A stretch of 64,000 nt of DNA from Alkalibacterium sp. GTDB taxonomy: Bacteria; Bacillota; Bacilli; Lactobacillales; Carnobacteriaceae_A. The notes beneath the pieces were generated by a model. That model searched no databases. It was not told the origin of the DNA and saw nothing but the letters and a program-made list of their open reading frames with translations. Where the stretch lies: contig JAFIFE010000006.1 of NCBI GenBank assembly GCA_020832185.1, positions 1-64,000 of the forward strand, written 5' to 3'. Shown piece after piece: positions 52,133-61,238 of the stretch; the first letter of the stretch is position 1, and every line of letters starts with the position of its first letter. The position numbers were made by a program, and so were the translations under genes.

Positions 52133-52927
52133 ATGCAAGCGCAGTTTGAAATGTGGAGCACGTTTCATTATTTTATGATGATTTTTCCTTTCGTGCTCGC
52201 CGTTACATTATATATATTCACTCGAGACCAGACATTTGCAGTTAAGCGACGTGTTGCCATAGCGATGGGGATAATCCTGGTAGGCATATTAGCTACCAGA
52301 CAGATTTATGTTTTCAGTACTGACGGCTTAGGTCCTGAGGTTTTCCCATTCCATATCTCTCACTTTGCCAACATCCTGCTGCTTATCGTTGCAATCAATC
52401 CTAATCTGCGTGTGATAAGCGCGATCGCCTGGTGCTTGACTGTGCCTGCAGGTCTGGCGGCCGTCATATTTGCCGATGCACTGGAAACTTACAATAATGT
52501 ACTCAGCATTCTAGGCCTTGCCTATGTTTTAGGGCATATGCTGATTGTAGCGACGGGGCTATATCTGATGTTAATAGGGATGATCAGGATCGATCGCAGA
52601 GCCCTGTTAAAAGCTTATGCGATTACGGTGCCGCTGTATGTATTGTCAGTTGTCGTAAATAACTGGTTCACTGATATTTTTAATGAGCAATCCAATTATT
52701 TATTTACCTATGCGCCGGGATCGGCAGCGCCTTTAGTGTACTTGTACAGCCTGGGTTCTGATATCACAGTATCTGGAATGACATTCAATCCGGTCTACAT
52801 TCTGTCTCTTACCATTATAGGAGCGGTGATCATGTTCCTGATGTATCTGCTGGCGAAGCTTTGGTATGTCAGTCAGGCTTCCAACGTAAAAAGAAACGGG
52901 CTAACTGAAAATAAAAGAATATCGTAA
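52133..52927 (+). CDS. YwaF/TIGR02206 family integral membrane protein
   Basis: The 264-residue protein has about six to seven membrane helices with FHYFMMIFPFVLAVTLY near the start, GPEVFPFHISHFANILLL and FTYAPGSAAPLVYLYSLG, the pattern of the YwaF (TIGR02206) family of unknown function. ATG 52133 is preferred; an in-frame GTG at 52121 lies within the GAGGTGGGAAGG ribosome-binding region. It is 13 bases before the SRPBCC gene and probably shares its transcript. Confidence 0.8.
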   Translation: MQAQFEMWSTFHYFMMIFPFVLAVTLYIFTRDQTFAVKRRVAIAMGIILVGILATRQIYVFSTDGLGPEVFPFHISHFANILLLIVAINPNLRVISAIAWCLTVPAGLAAVIFADALETYNNVLSILGLAYVLGHMLIVATGLYLMLIGMIRIDRRALLKAYAITVPLYVLSVVVNNWFTDIFNEQSNYLFTYAPGSAAPLVYLYSLGSDITVSGMTFNPVYILSLTIIGAVIMFLMYLLAKLWYVSQASNVKRNGLTENKRIS

Positions 52928-52940
52928 AGGAGCGATTGCA

Positions 52941-53423
52941 ATGCAGGAGCGATCAACAACTGGACGAATCGACACGGTTTCAAAACTCATCGCCGCGTCT
53001 CCGCATACGCTTTATCAGGCCTTCATCGACCCGAATTCACTGGTCAAGTGGCTGCCGCCGGAAGGGATGAGAGGGGAAGTCGCCCTATTCGAACCACATG
53101 CTGGCGGAAAGTATCGACTGATTCTCTATTATGAAAAGGAAGAAAAGACTACAGGAAAAACGACTATAGATTCTGATGTTTCAGAAGGCACTTTCGTCGA
53201 AGTGGTGCCGGATATGAAAATCGTCATGGAAGGGGCTTTCGAATCGGAAGACCCTGACTTTGAAGGGGTGATGACGATGACCTGGTACTTTGAAGAGAAT
53301 CTGGAAGGAACCAAGATCACGGTCATTGCAGAAAATGTCCCGCCCGGAATCAGTAAGGAGGATCATATCGATGGACTGAGCTCTTCGCTGGATAATCTGG
53401 AATACTTTGTAGAAAAAAGGTAG
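52941..53423 (+). CDS. SRPBCC (AHSA1-like) domain protein
   Basis: The 160-residue protein has the START/SRPBCC helix-grip fold signature: VSKLIAASPHTLYQAFIDPNSLVKWLPPEG at the start, a long beta region (GGKYRLILYYEKEE, MTMTWYFEENLEGTKITV) and a C-terminal helix (GLSSSLDNLEYFVEKR). Such proteins bind small hydrophobic ligands or act with Hsp90-like partners; no specific role is evident. The ATG follows AAAGGAGCG. A long AT-rich hairpin follows the stop. Confidence 0.85.
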   Translation: MQERSTTGRIDTVSKLIAASPHTLYQAFIDPNSLVKWLPPEGMRGEVALFEPHAGGKYRLILYYEKEEKTTGKTTIDSDVSEGTFVEVVPDMKIVMEGAFESEDPDFEGVMTMTWYFEENLEGTKITVIAENVPPGISKEDHIDGLSSSLDNLEYFVEKR

Positions 53424-53433
53424 TTGTGCTTTG

Positions 53434-53499
53434 CTAATATAAGAATATATAAGAGTCGGTTAAAAGACTAGTCTATATATTTTTAGAGTCTTATATTAG
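53434..53499. repeat. Long AT-rich hairpin after the SRPBCC gene
   Basis: CTAATATAAGA (53434-53444) pairs perfectly with TCTTATATTAG (53489-53499), and inside it ATATATA and GTC pair with GAC and TATATAT. It could end the transcript, though no T run follows. Otherwise the 53424-53751 gap holds nothing recognisable. Confidence 0.6.
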
Positions 53500-53751
53500 G
53501 CATAGAAGTTATATAAGAAGTTGATTGTAAAGTGTACTGAAACGGTCGGAAATACACCTACCACTAGTATTGCTGATTCAAATCAGAAGATTCATTAACC
53601 ATTTACGGTTATGCCATAGCCATTTACCTTTTTTTGGAATGGAACCGAACGTCAGTTTTTCTTTCATGAGACAAGTGGAGCGAGCATGTAGCAGATGAAA
53701 GGCAAACGAACGTCGCCTGCCTTCATTTAGCACGAAGAGAACAATTTAACT

Positions 53752-53780
53752 TTGAAACAACCGCTTCTGCTTGCTATACT
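53752..53780 (+). promoter_or_regulatory. Predicted promoter of yaaA
   Basis: TTGAAA (53752-53757), a 17-base spacer and TATACT (53775-53780) with an upstream TG form an extended -10 promoter 33 bases before the start codon. Confidence 0.78.
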
Positions 53781-53812
53781 TATCAAGACTAACCAATAGA
53801 AAGGTGTTTTTT

Positions 53813-54553
53813 ATGCGGATTATTATTTCACCGGCAAAGAAGATGACGGTAGACAATGACAGCTTTACTCACACTCAGTTACCGGAGTTTTTAAATAAAA
53901 CAGAACAATTGTTGAATCACTTAAAATCTTTAACTTACGATGAACTGAAGAAAATATGGAAAGCAAGCGACAAAATCGCAACATTAAACTATGAACGGAT
54001 TCAGGAGATGGATGTGCGGAAAAGTCTGACTCCGGCTATTCTTGCTTATGAGGGGATTCAGTACCAGTACATGGCGCCCAATGTTTTAGAGACAGTTCAG
54101 CACACATACTTAGAGCAGCATTTAAGAATTCTCTCTGGCTTTTATGGCGTCCTCAAACCCTTTGACGGTGTGACCCCTTACCGTCTGGAGATGCAGGCTA
54201 AACTAAATCATGAAAGCTATCCCTCAGTATATGCCTTCTGGAGTGACCAGCTGGCTAAGCACCTTCTGGATGAAACAGATACAATTATCAACCTCGCATC
54301 AGAAGAGTACAGCAAAATCATTACAAAATATAATGACCAGGCTCAGATTATTCGCTGTAAATTTGGTGAACTCAAAGATGGAAAAGTAAAGGAAAAAGGG
54401 ACGCTGGTTAAAATGGCTCGAGGTGAAATGGTTCGTTTTATGGCCGAAAACCAGGTACAGTCACCGGAGAAGCTTAAAGACTTCAATCACTTAGAGTTTT
54501 CGTTTAGTGATGATTATTCAACAGAGAATGAATATGTGTTTATTAAAGGTTAA
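53813..54553 (+). CDS. yaaA: Peroxide stress protein YaaA
   Basis: The 246-residue protein matches the YaaA/DUF328 family, with the start MRIIISPAKKM, the AILAYEGIQYQYM block, ILSGFYGVLKPFDGVTPYRLEMQ and INLASEEYSKII. In Escherichia coli YaaA lowers free iron and protects DNA during peroxide stress. ATG 53813 follows AAAGGTG and a strong promoter; the frame is open further upstream but overlaps that promoter. Confidence 0.93.
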   Translation: MRIIISPAKKMTVDNDSFTHTQLPEFLNKTEQLLNHLKSLTYDELKKIWKASDKIATLNYERIQEMDVRKSLTPAILAYEGIQYQYMAPNVLETVQHTYLEQHLRILSGFYGVLKPFDGVTPYRLEMQAKLNHESYPSVYAFWSDQLAKHLLDETDTIINLASEEYSKIITKYNDQAQIIRCKFGELKDGKVKEKGTLVKMARGEMVRFMAENQVQSPEKLKDFNHLEFSFSDDYSTENEYVFIKG

Positions 54554-54867
54554 AATAATCACTAGCAACAGAGGTTGAAGGACGCTCTATAAAATATTAA
54601 GTTCTTGTGAACGTTAAATAAGTACTTTAGATTTTGGAGCAGGGTTGGATAAATACAGTAGGTTATGTATTAATAAGAATAGCTTATCCATTCATTTAGT
54701 ATGATTAATTCTTTACTGAAACTCATTTTATTAAAAGAAATGGTGCAGTAGCCAGTACGATTGTTTAATAATTGATTTTTGCTTGGTATATCCTAAAAAA
54801 GTATAAAAGATGATTCTGATTTCTCCTGCTGTAAGGGGCTGGGTGGATTCCTTGGAATTGCTAGAGT

Positions 54868-55104
54868 ATGAGAGAAACGAACAGGGTGCTGAGAAGAAAT
54901 ATAGGAACAAAGCTTGTGCAGGCATTTATGGATGAACTAAAAGATAATCACTCTAAAAAAATGATTGTCTGGGTGTTAGCTGATAATCCTGCCAAATATT
55001 TTTACGAAAAGTTAGGTGGCAAATATTTGGGAGAAAAACAAATAGTACCTGCTGGAAAAACATTAAATGAGTATGCATATGTATGGGAAAATCTGAAAAA
55101 ATAG
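54868..55104 (+). pseudogene. GNAT acetyltransferase remnant (C-terminal half)
   Basis: The frame encodes the C-terminal part of a GNAT enzyme (RRNIGTKLVQAFMDELKDN, ADNPAKYFYEKLGGKYLGEK, YAYVWENL). The N-terminal half of the fold is missing, and the upstream 300 bases (54554-54867) show no matching frame or start signal. It is most likely a decayed gene. The following 55105-55333 stretch is AT-rich with no gene seen. Confidence 0.7.
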
Positions 55105-55333
55105 TTCCATTAAATATGTCAAAGAATCAACTATATGAACTTTTAATGTTTCCTAAAGTTTCAGAGGGCAATACCTATCTTGGGAAGAGCTTTGACTTAG
55201 ATAATTAATTTCTTGATTTTCAGTCAGTGGGTAGAAGAGCATAAGTATCTGTTTATTGACTAGTTTAATAAAAGGAAAATCTGAAAATCAGTTCTTTTGA
55301 TAAGAGTCCCCCATATTGGAAATCCCTAATAAT

Positions 55334-55645
55334 TTAAACGTCAAAATACAAATCATAATGAAACCGACAATTCGGATTAAACTCTGCGCCGCAGTGCAAA
55401 CAATGCTGATTCGTTATATAGCTCTCTATGCTGCATTCTGTAGAACACTTTCCGCAGAGAATCGCCTTCTCAGAGCGTTCCTCTTTAGACCACCGCGTAC
55501 TCTTGTGACTCACGCTGTCATCATGACACTTATAACAAGGATAATAGTCGCCGCAGCAGTGAAATTTGATTGCGATGATATCATTCTCTCCATGATAATG
55601 TGTACAGCGGGTCTGATCATCTATTACAGATCCCTTTACCTTCAT
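55334..55645 (-). CDS. CHY zinc-finger protein
   Basis: The 103-residue protein carries the CHY zinc-finger pattern: CTHYHGENDIIAIKFHCC, then YPCYKCHDD, then a Cys-rich CGKCSTECSIESYI and QHCLHCGAEF end, giving enough Cys/His for three zinc ions. Bacterial members are cytosolic proteins of unknown function. The ATG follows AAAGGAGTGATG on the minus strand. The overlapping plus-strand frame lacks a start signal and is rejected. Confidence 0.88.
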   Translation of the reverse strand: MKVKGSVIDDQTRCTHYHGENDIIAIKFHCCGDYYPCYKCHDDSVSHKSTRWSKEERSEKAILCGKCSTECSIESYITNQHCLHCGAEFNPNCRFHYDLYFDV

Positions 55646-55808
55646 AACATCACTCCTTTCATCATTCGTTCAAACTCAACAATACTATATAAGAAAAATG
55701 GGTGTCAGACAAGTGAGTGACCCTTTCCTCTAGAGAGGAGTCTTAAATGAACGGATGACCTGCATGCTACTTATGAACTAACAAGTAATCAATCAGGCAT
55801 AACCATTT

Positions 55809-55840
55809 AAGACGCTTTCCTTTTAGGGAGGTGTCTTTTT
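55809..55840 (+). terminator. Terminator-like hairpin
   Basis: AAGACGCTTTCC can pair with GGGAGGTGTCTT using G-T pairs, followed by TTTTT. It closely resembles the terminator inside the left end of the element at 36740-36772. No gene ends directly before it; the 55646-55980 gap is otherwise empty apart from upstream regions. Confidence 0.55.
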
Positions 55841-55980
55841 CAGTTTGCGATGTATAAAATGAGGGGCTAAATCCTGTTACACCCTTGTATTCATTTACAG
55901 GACGAGGTAGAGTAATATTAAAGCATATATAAAATAAAAACAACAAGTACGATGACCAATGCAGTAAGGAAGAAAAAGGA

Positions 55981-56373
55981 TTGAAACTTAATGATAAACT
56001 GATTTACGTATGTGGTGTGATTTCAACACTCCTGTTAGGGTTGCTCGTAGTTGGCGGTGTAGCATTATTTTTAATCGCTCGTATTGATACAGCAACGAAT
56101 ACACACGCACAAAGAGAAGCCGCACGGTTGGCGGAACTGCCGAAAGAAGAACGTCCTGTTGAGTTTATCATCAGGACTATTGATACCGGAAGATTGTATG
56201 GAAGGGTTCATTGGGGAACCTCTGACGATTCTTCAGAAGGCGTGATTATTTTCTACGAAAACGACGACGGGTCAATCTCACTCTCCGAATCACGAAGCGA
56301 ATTTCCTCAGGGACTAAAATACTCTGAAGAAATGATGACCGCTATTGAACTCGAACTTGAATCCTCCAGATAA
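55981..56373 (+). CDS. Small membrane-anchored protein of unknown function
   Basis: The 130-residue protein starts at TTG 55981, ten bases after TAAGGA. One membrane helix (residues ~10-33) anchors an extracytoplasmic domain with several strands (PVEFIIRTIDTGRLYGRVHWG, EGVIIFYENDDGSISLS). No family is recognised. It stands alone; the next gene is small and may or may not be cotranscribed. Confidence 0.6.
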   Translation: MKLNDKLIYVCGVISTLLLGLLVVGGVALFLIARIDTATNTHAQREAARLAELPKEERPVEFIIRTIDTGRLYGRVHWGTSDDSSEGVIIFYENDDGSISLSESRSEFPQGLKYSEEMMTAIELELESSR

Positions 56374-56545
56374 GAAACTGAAGACAGACAGTATAAGGCA
56401 CTTGAGGACTGGATTGTTAATATTAACTGGTGTTCACTAACTATTTGACATATAATGACGTATTGGCATTTTTCTGATGCTAATATTATTAATGACTATA
56501 GCGCACATAAAAAGTGCACGGTTTCTACAAAGGGTGGTGCGAACA

Positions 56546-56674
56546 GTGAGTCCAAAAGAAAAAATGTTAGAACTGATCAAGAACAAGCAAGGTGGCGGAA
56601 AGTCGATACAGAACAATACACCGAAAAATGATCAGAAATTTATGAGAAAAGCTCCGGTAATTTTTAATAAGTAA
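56546..56674 (+). CDS. Small basic protein
   Basis: The 42-residue protein begins at GTG 56546 (MSPKEKMLELIKNKQGG) after AAGGGTGG; the frame opens earlier but without a ribosome binding site. It is Lys/Asn-rich with QNNTPKNDQKFMRKAP at the end. A hairpin with a T run follows at 56713-56743, which supports a real transcript. Function unknown. Confidence 0.55.
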   Translation: MSPKEKMLELIKNKQGGGKSIQNNTPKNDQKFMRKAPVIFNK

Positions 56675-56712
56675 GCTTTAAAACCTCATCTAAATGACCA
56701 ATAGGCTATAAT

Positions 56713-56743
56713 GAAAACTCCTTTTTGAAGGGGTTCTTTTTTT
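56713..56743 (+). terminator. Terminator after the small basic protein gene
   Basis: CTCCTT pairs with AAGGGG (one G-T pair) and flanking GAA with TTC, followed by TTTTTTT. Confidence 0.65.
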
Positions 56744-56873
56744 GCCTGCAAATGAGTTGAATTGGCGATACATTCGTGTAGTATGGTATAGGAAGATTAA
56801 AGGCAGCTGCACATCGTGTTTTTTAGAGAAGAGCGATAAGACTAGTATATTCACTTAGAAAGAAGGAAACGTG

Positions 56874-57380
56874 ATGACTAAAAAGCTATTAACCCTTGGG
56901 CTCATGGCACTTGCCCTACTCCTGTCAGGATGTACTGAACTGGAGACAATGCTTGAGGAAAGGACAGAGTCGACTCAGATAAGTCAGGAAGACTATTCAG
57001 GGCAATACGATACTGATCTGCTGGACATTCTGGATGAGGACGGGTATTATTCATCACCTGAAGAGGTTGCGCAGTATCTGTATACATTCGAGGAGTTGCC
57101 TCATAATTATCTGACAAAGGCGGAGGCACGCGAACTGGGATGGGATGCCAGTGCAGGCAACTTGTGGGATGTGACTGATCAGATGATCATCGGTGGAGAT
57201 TTTTTCGGTAACCGTGAAGGGCTTCTGCCAGAAGAAGAGGGACGACGATATTTTGAAGCGGACGTCAATTATGACGGGGGATACAGAGGGGCTGAACGCC
57301 TAGTGTATTCTACTGATGGACTGATTTATTACACGGATGACCATTATGACAGTTTTACACTGCTTTACGGGGAGGAATAA
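56874..57380 (+). CDS. Lipid-anchored barnase-type ribonuclease
   Basis: The 168-residue protein has a lipoprotein signal (LALLLSGC, Cys20) followed by a linker and a complete barnase/N1-type RNase domain (residues ~60-168). The general base Glu128 (YFEADVNY), Arg142 (AERLVYS) and general acid His157 (TDDHYDSF) line up with Glu73, Arg87 and His102 of barnase. It would cut RNA outside the cell or on contact with neighbours. ATG 56874 is preferred over GTG 56871. A barstar gene follows three bases later. Confidence 0.9.
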   Translation: MTKKLLTLGLMALALLLSGCTELETMLEERTESTQISQEDYSGQYDTDLLDILDEDGYYSSPEEVAQYLYTFEELPHNYLTKAEARELGWDASAGNLWDVTDQMIIGGDFFGNREGLLPEEEGRRYFEADVNYDGGYRGAERLVYSTDGLIYYTDDHYDSFTLLYGEE

Positions 57381-57383
57381 GCT

Positions 57384-57653
57384 ATGCGATTAGTCAAACT
57401 GAATGGGAAATTGATGACCAGCAAAGAAACGGCGCATGCCATCCTGCAGGAACAGTTACGGATTGAAGGCTACTTTGGACACAACCTCGATGCCTTATAT
57501 GATGTACTCACTGCACAGAAACAGGATATGGAAATCATGCTGTTCTATAAATCAGACCTGGAAACGAATCTGGGCCGATACGCAGAGCTCCTTATCTCTA
57601 CACTTAAAGAGGCGGCAGTATCTAACACGCATATCGCATTCAAAATTATTTAA
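57384..57653 (+). CDS. Barstar-type ribonuclease inhibitor
   Basis: The 89-residue protein fits the barstar family in length and pattern: an N-terminal strand, a helix region LRIEGYFGHNLDALYDVLTA with the GxNLDALxDxL motif that blocks the RNase active site, then a C-terminal strand. It stays in the cytosol and protects the producer from the barnase-like protein encoded directly upstream. The two genes are translationally close and form an immunity pair. Confidence 0.9.
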   Translation: MRLVKLNGKLMTSKETAHAILQEQLRIEGYFGHNLDALYDVLTAQKQDMEIMLFYKSDLETNLGRYAELLISTLKEAAVSNTHIAFKII

Positions 57654-57705
57654 AGAAGCCTTACATCTTACAATTAGTAGAGATGATTACCCGTAATACC
57701 TAAAT

Positions 57706-57763
57706 ACCCCCAGTTAAACTAAAGCAGAGGTTATCACTGCAGTTAGTTTGACTGGGGGTTTTT
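57706..57763. terminator. Terminator between barstar and the GGDEF-EAL gene
   Basis: CCCCAGTTAAACTAA pairs with TTAGTTTGACTGGGG (two mismatches), followed by GTTTTT. The stem could serve both convergent genes. Confidence 0.88.
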
Positions 57764-57788
57764 CTATGCGGGAACACACTATTTTGCC

Positions 57789-59684
57789 TTAAGCACTCTG
57801 TTCCATAATACGTTTTTCAATATCATCAGAACTCTCCGGTCGACTGTACAGGTAGCCTTGACCATATAAACAGCCCAGTTCATCCAGGAAGTCTACTTGT
57901 TCCTGAGTTTCAATTCCTTCAGCAACGATTTTACAATTCAGTGTATCTCCCAGGCCGATGATTGTCTGGACTAACTGAGCATTGTGTTTGTTCTCTGCAA
58001 GGGTTGAGATAAACGATTTATCGATTTTGATGGTATCGATTGGCAGAGAGTTGATGACACTTAATGAAGAATACCCCGTACCAAAGTCATCAATGGCTAT
58101 TTCAACACCCATATTCCGTAAATGATGAATGGTTTTAGATGCTTTTTCTGTATTTTGAAGCACACTTTCTGTGATTTCTATTGTTAGTCGTTCTGCTTTA
58201 AATTGATTTTTACTTAAAATGGTGCTGATTTTCCGTGAAAAGAGAGGGTCTTCGAACTGGATGTTGGAAACATTGACAGACAAGCGTATATCCATCCCTT
58301 TACTTTGCCAGTCTTTGGTTTGTTTTGTAGCTTGATCGATGACCCAGAGTCCAATATCACTCATGATCCCCTGATCTTCAGCAAGGGGAATAAATTCTAA
58401 AGGCATAACCATCCCGAGATGAGGGTTTTTCCAGCGGATCAAGGCTTCAGTTTCAAAAATGTGACCAGTTTTTAAATTGACTATCGGCTGATAGTGAACC
58501 TCAAATTCGTTTAACTGCATGGCTTTTTTCAATTGCTGTTCGACGTTGTTTCTTCGGATCTCAGCCTCTTCCAGTACCGGGTTAGCAAAACGGTACGTAT
58601 TTTTTCCCTGGGATTTGGCTCTATACATGGCTCGGTCAGCTTGTCCAATCAATCCTTCAATAGTGGTGTCATCTTTTGGATACATGCTGATTCCGATACT
58701 TGCTGAAATGACACTGTTCTCGATTTTTAGATCGTACGGAGTTCTGAACGTATTGATGATACCATTGACCAGATCGATGAACTGCTTATAGGCTCGGTAC
58801 CGTATGATAATGATGAATTCATCTCCACCGTGCCTTGAAACCATGCCTTTATCTCCGATGAATGCCTGGAGGCGTTCGCCAATTTGAACAAGCAGTCTAT
58901 CGCCGGTATTATGTCCGAAACTGTCGTTGACAAATTTGAACCGGTCCAGATCCAAAAACAAGACGGCAAGGGATTGATTTGTTTTCTCGCATTTCTTTAT
59001 TTCTTCTTCCATATAAAGCATCAATTTCTTCCGGTTAGGTAATCCCGTTAGATAATCATGCGTGGCGTTGTGATACAGTTTCTCTTCAAGTTCCTTACGC
59101 TCTGTGATGTCATACGCCACACCAGTCAAATGAGTCACTTTTTTCTTTTCATTAAAAATGGGTTTGCCCCATGCATCAAGCCAGCGAATCTCTTCAGCAC
59201 TGTTTCTGAACCGGAACGATCGGTTTGAAGGCAACCCGGATTTAAGTTTAGCGTAATGTTCTTCGGCTATATGCAAATCTTCTGGGATCACGCGGTCTTT
59301 CCATAATTCATAATTTGCCATGAATTCATCTCTTGAAAACCCATAGACTTGTTCAAACCCCTGTGAAGGGAGAAACGTTTTTTCAGCAAAATCGATCGTC
59401 CACAGATAAGCATTATTGTTATCAAATAATGAATTCAATTCATTTTCTCTCAGCAGAAGCTTTTGTCGGTTTTCATTATATTTTTGGTTGATCTCATACA
59501 TGTTATCAAGGTTTCGGTATTGATAAAGAGTATAGAAAACCAACAGGAGTATCACTATATGTAATAGGACAGTTGTCAGATTATAAGAGACATTATAGAG
59601 AGTGAGAATAAATGGGATCGCAAAGAATCCAACCAGGCAGTAGATAACGTAAGTGAGTCTTCTTTTAATATTTTTCGACGACAT
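57789..59684 (-). CDS. PAS-GGDEF-EAL cyclic-di-GMP enzyme
   Basis: The 631-residue membrane protein has two N-terminal helices (~10-31 and 35-53), a PAS domain (~80-200, ending DITERKELEEKL), a GGDEF domain with the intact motif at 286-290 and an EAL domain with EAL at 413-415 and DDFGTGYSSL further on. Motifs for both making and breaking c-di-GMP are present, so its net activity cannot be told from sequence. No other c-di-GMP gene lies nearby. Confidence 0.92.
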   Translation of the reverse strand: MSSKNIKRRLTYVIYCLVGFFAIPFILTLYNVSYNLTTVLLHIVILLLVFYTLYQYRNLDNMYEINQKYNENRQKLLLRENELNSLFDNNNAYLWTIDFAEKTFLPSQGFEQVYGFSRDEFMANYELWKDRVIPEDLHIAEEHYAKLKSGLPSNRSFRFRNSAEEIRWLDAWGKPIFNEKKKVTHLTGVAYDITERKELEEKLYHNATHDYLTGLPNRKKLMLYMEEEIKKCEKTNQSLAVLFLDLDRFKFVNDSFGHNTGDRLLVQIGERLQAFIGDKGMVSRHGGDEFIIIIRYRAYKQFIDLVNGIINTFRTPYDLKIENSVISASIGISMYPKDDTTIEGLIGQADRAMYRAKSQGKNTYRFANPVLEEAEIRRNNVEQQLKKAMQLNEFEVHYQPIVNLKTGHIFETEALIRWKNPHLGMVMPLEFIPLAEDQGIMSDIGLWVIDQATKQTKDWQSKGMDIRLSVNVSNIQFEDPLFSRKISTILSKNQFKAERLTIEITESVLQNTEKASKTIHHLRNMGVEIAIDDFGTGYSSLSVINSLPIDTIKIDKSFISTLAENKHNAQLVQTIIGLGDTLNCKIVAEGIETQEQVDFLDELGCLYGQGYLYSRPESSDDIEKRIMEQSA

Positions 59685-60088
59685 AAGCAGGTTTTCTCCT
59701 TTTCGAGTTCAACATGATATGATTGCATGCAGTTAGTTTAACTTATAAAAAATTAGTGCCAGATTAAATATATCAAACATGAGAAGGTATAGCCAGTATT
59801 TATACACATTTTGTCCATATTTAGAACATGAAATAACCAAAGAGCTCTTGCTTTTTTATTCACAAGAGAGGCGGAGCAATAAAGCGGTCTCACAAAAGCG
59901 AGTGAAGGTCTACTTAATAAAGGTAAAAGGGGTTCCTAAAATGGGAGTGTCGAATCTGAATGGGGAGGCCAGTTAAATCTATAGAGTGTCTTTAAAGTGT
60001 CTGAAAGAACGTTCGGGAAGACAAACCTGTATAATGTAAGAAACGGACTAAGATGTATGGCATGAGAAAGAGGAGAAGGAGGAAACAT

Positions 60089-61042
60089 ATGAAAGTAGTC
60101 GTTATAGGTGGGAGCGGGCATATCGGGACCTACTTAGTCCCTATGCTGGTGAAAGCAAACCATCAGGTAATCATGGTCAGTCGCGGGCAAAGTGAGCCTT
60201 ATATCAGGGACTGGGCATGGGAGAAAGCCGAACAGGTGTCACTCGACCGGAGCAAGGATCCTGATTTTTCCGGTAAAATCGCCAAGATGAATGCGGATGT
60301 AGTGATCGATCTGATTTGTTTTAAACTGGACGAGGTCAAAGAGATGGTTGAAGCCTTAAAAGGGACGGACCTGTCACATTACCTTTACTGCTCGACAATA
60401 TGGACTCATGGACGTGCAGAAACAATTCCAGCAGATCCTAATGGCGAAAAACACCCAATGGATGAGTATGGCAGACAAAAGTACGAAAGTGAAAAGTACC
60501 TGAAGCATGAATATCGAGTCAATCATTTTCCGGCAACGATGATCAGTCCGGGGCAGATTTGCGGGCCAGGCTGGTCGATCATCAGTCCGCTTGGATACGG
60601 GGACGATACTGTTTTTCAGATGATTGCAGAAGGAAAGGAGCTTTGTCTCCCTAATCTTGGCATGGAAACTTTGCATCCTGTTCATGGAGAAGACGTAGCC
60701 CAGATGTTTGTGGATGCAATGAATCACAGGTCACAGGCATTAGGTGAGAATTTCCATGCAGTATCTGAAGACGCCCTCACTCTTTATGGGTATGCAATGG
60801 CTATGTATCGCTTTTTCAAAAAGGAGCCACAGATCACTTTCCTCTCATGGGATAAATGGTGTGAACATATAGGAAATGAAAAGCAATCGACTATCTCTTA
60901 CTATCACCTTGCCCGCAGCGGGTACTATAGTATCGAAAATGCGAAGAGATTGATAGAGTACAAGCCAAGATACACCTCAGTGCAAGTAGTAGAGGCGAGC
61001 GTTCAAAGTTACATCGACCGTGGAGTCCTTGCGGTCAAGTGA
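60089..61042 (+). CDS. NAD-dependent epimerase/dehydratase family protein
   Basis: The 317-residue protein starts at ATG 60089 (MKVVVIGGSGHIGTYL) after AGAAGGAGG; an upstream frame start at 60053 lacks a site. The Rossmann motif GGSGHIGTY is at 7-15, and the YGRQKYESEKYL segment gives the YxxxK of extended short-chain dehydrogenases. The substrate is probably a nucleotide sugar or related compound. The 59685-60088 gap has only the two promoters' regions, including TATAAT at 60030-60035. Confidence 0.85.
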   Translation: MKVVVIGGSGHIGTYLVPMLVKANHQVIMVSRGQSEPYIRDWAWEKAEQVSLDRSKDPDFSGKIAKMNADVVIDLICFKLDEVKEMVEALKGTDLSHYLYCSTIWTHGRAETIPADPNGEKHPMDEYGRQKYESEKYLKHEYRVNHFPATMISPGQICGPGWSIISPLGYGDDTVFQMIAEGKELCLPNLGMETLHPVHGEDVAQMFVDAMNHRSQALGENFHAVSEDALTLYGYAMAMYRFFKKEPQITFLSWDKWCEHIGNEKQSTISYYHLARSGYYSIENAKRLIEYKPRYTSVQVVEASVQSYIDRGVLAVK

Positions 61043-61079
61043 AATGGGTCAACGAATTGCAAAAATAATAAATCCAGCT

Positions 61080-61114
61080 GTTCAGTCGAGTCAGTGCGAC
61101 TGAACGGTTTTTTT
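61080..61114 (+). terminator. Terminator after the epimerase gene
   Basis: GTTCAGTCG pairs perfectly with CGACTGAAC, followed by GGTTTTTTT. Confidence 0.9.
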
Positions 61115-61159
61115 GCGATGAAGAATTAAAATGTAGAGTACAAAAAGTAAGGAAATGTA

Positions 61160-61168
61160 TGATATAAT
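61160..61168 (+). promoter_or_regulatory. Extended -10 promoter before the ABC exporter operon
   Basis: TGATATAAT is a consensus extended -10 box; no good -35 box is present 17 bases upstream. Transcription would start about 65 bases before the ATPase gene. Confidence 0.55.
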
Positions 61169-61238
61169 ATGTAATTGTGTTCTTAGATGTAAATCCATGA
61201 CTAAATAAGCAGCTCTATAATAAGGAGATTAAAAGTAA

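Noticed and set aside
55316-55720. A 134-codon plus-strand frame
   Set aside because: It is the shadow of the CHY zinc-finger gene on the minus strand, which has a ribosome binding site and conserved Cys/His pattern.
59779-59976. A 65-codon plus-strand frame between the GGDEF-EAL and epimerase genes
   Set aside because: It has no ribosome binding site, no recognisable protein features and lies in a region expected to hold promoters.
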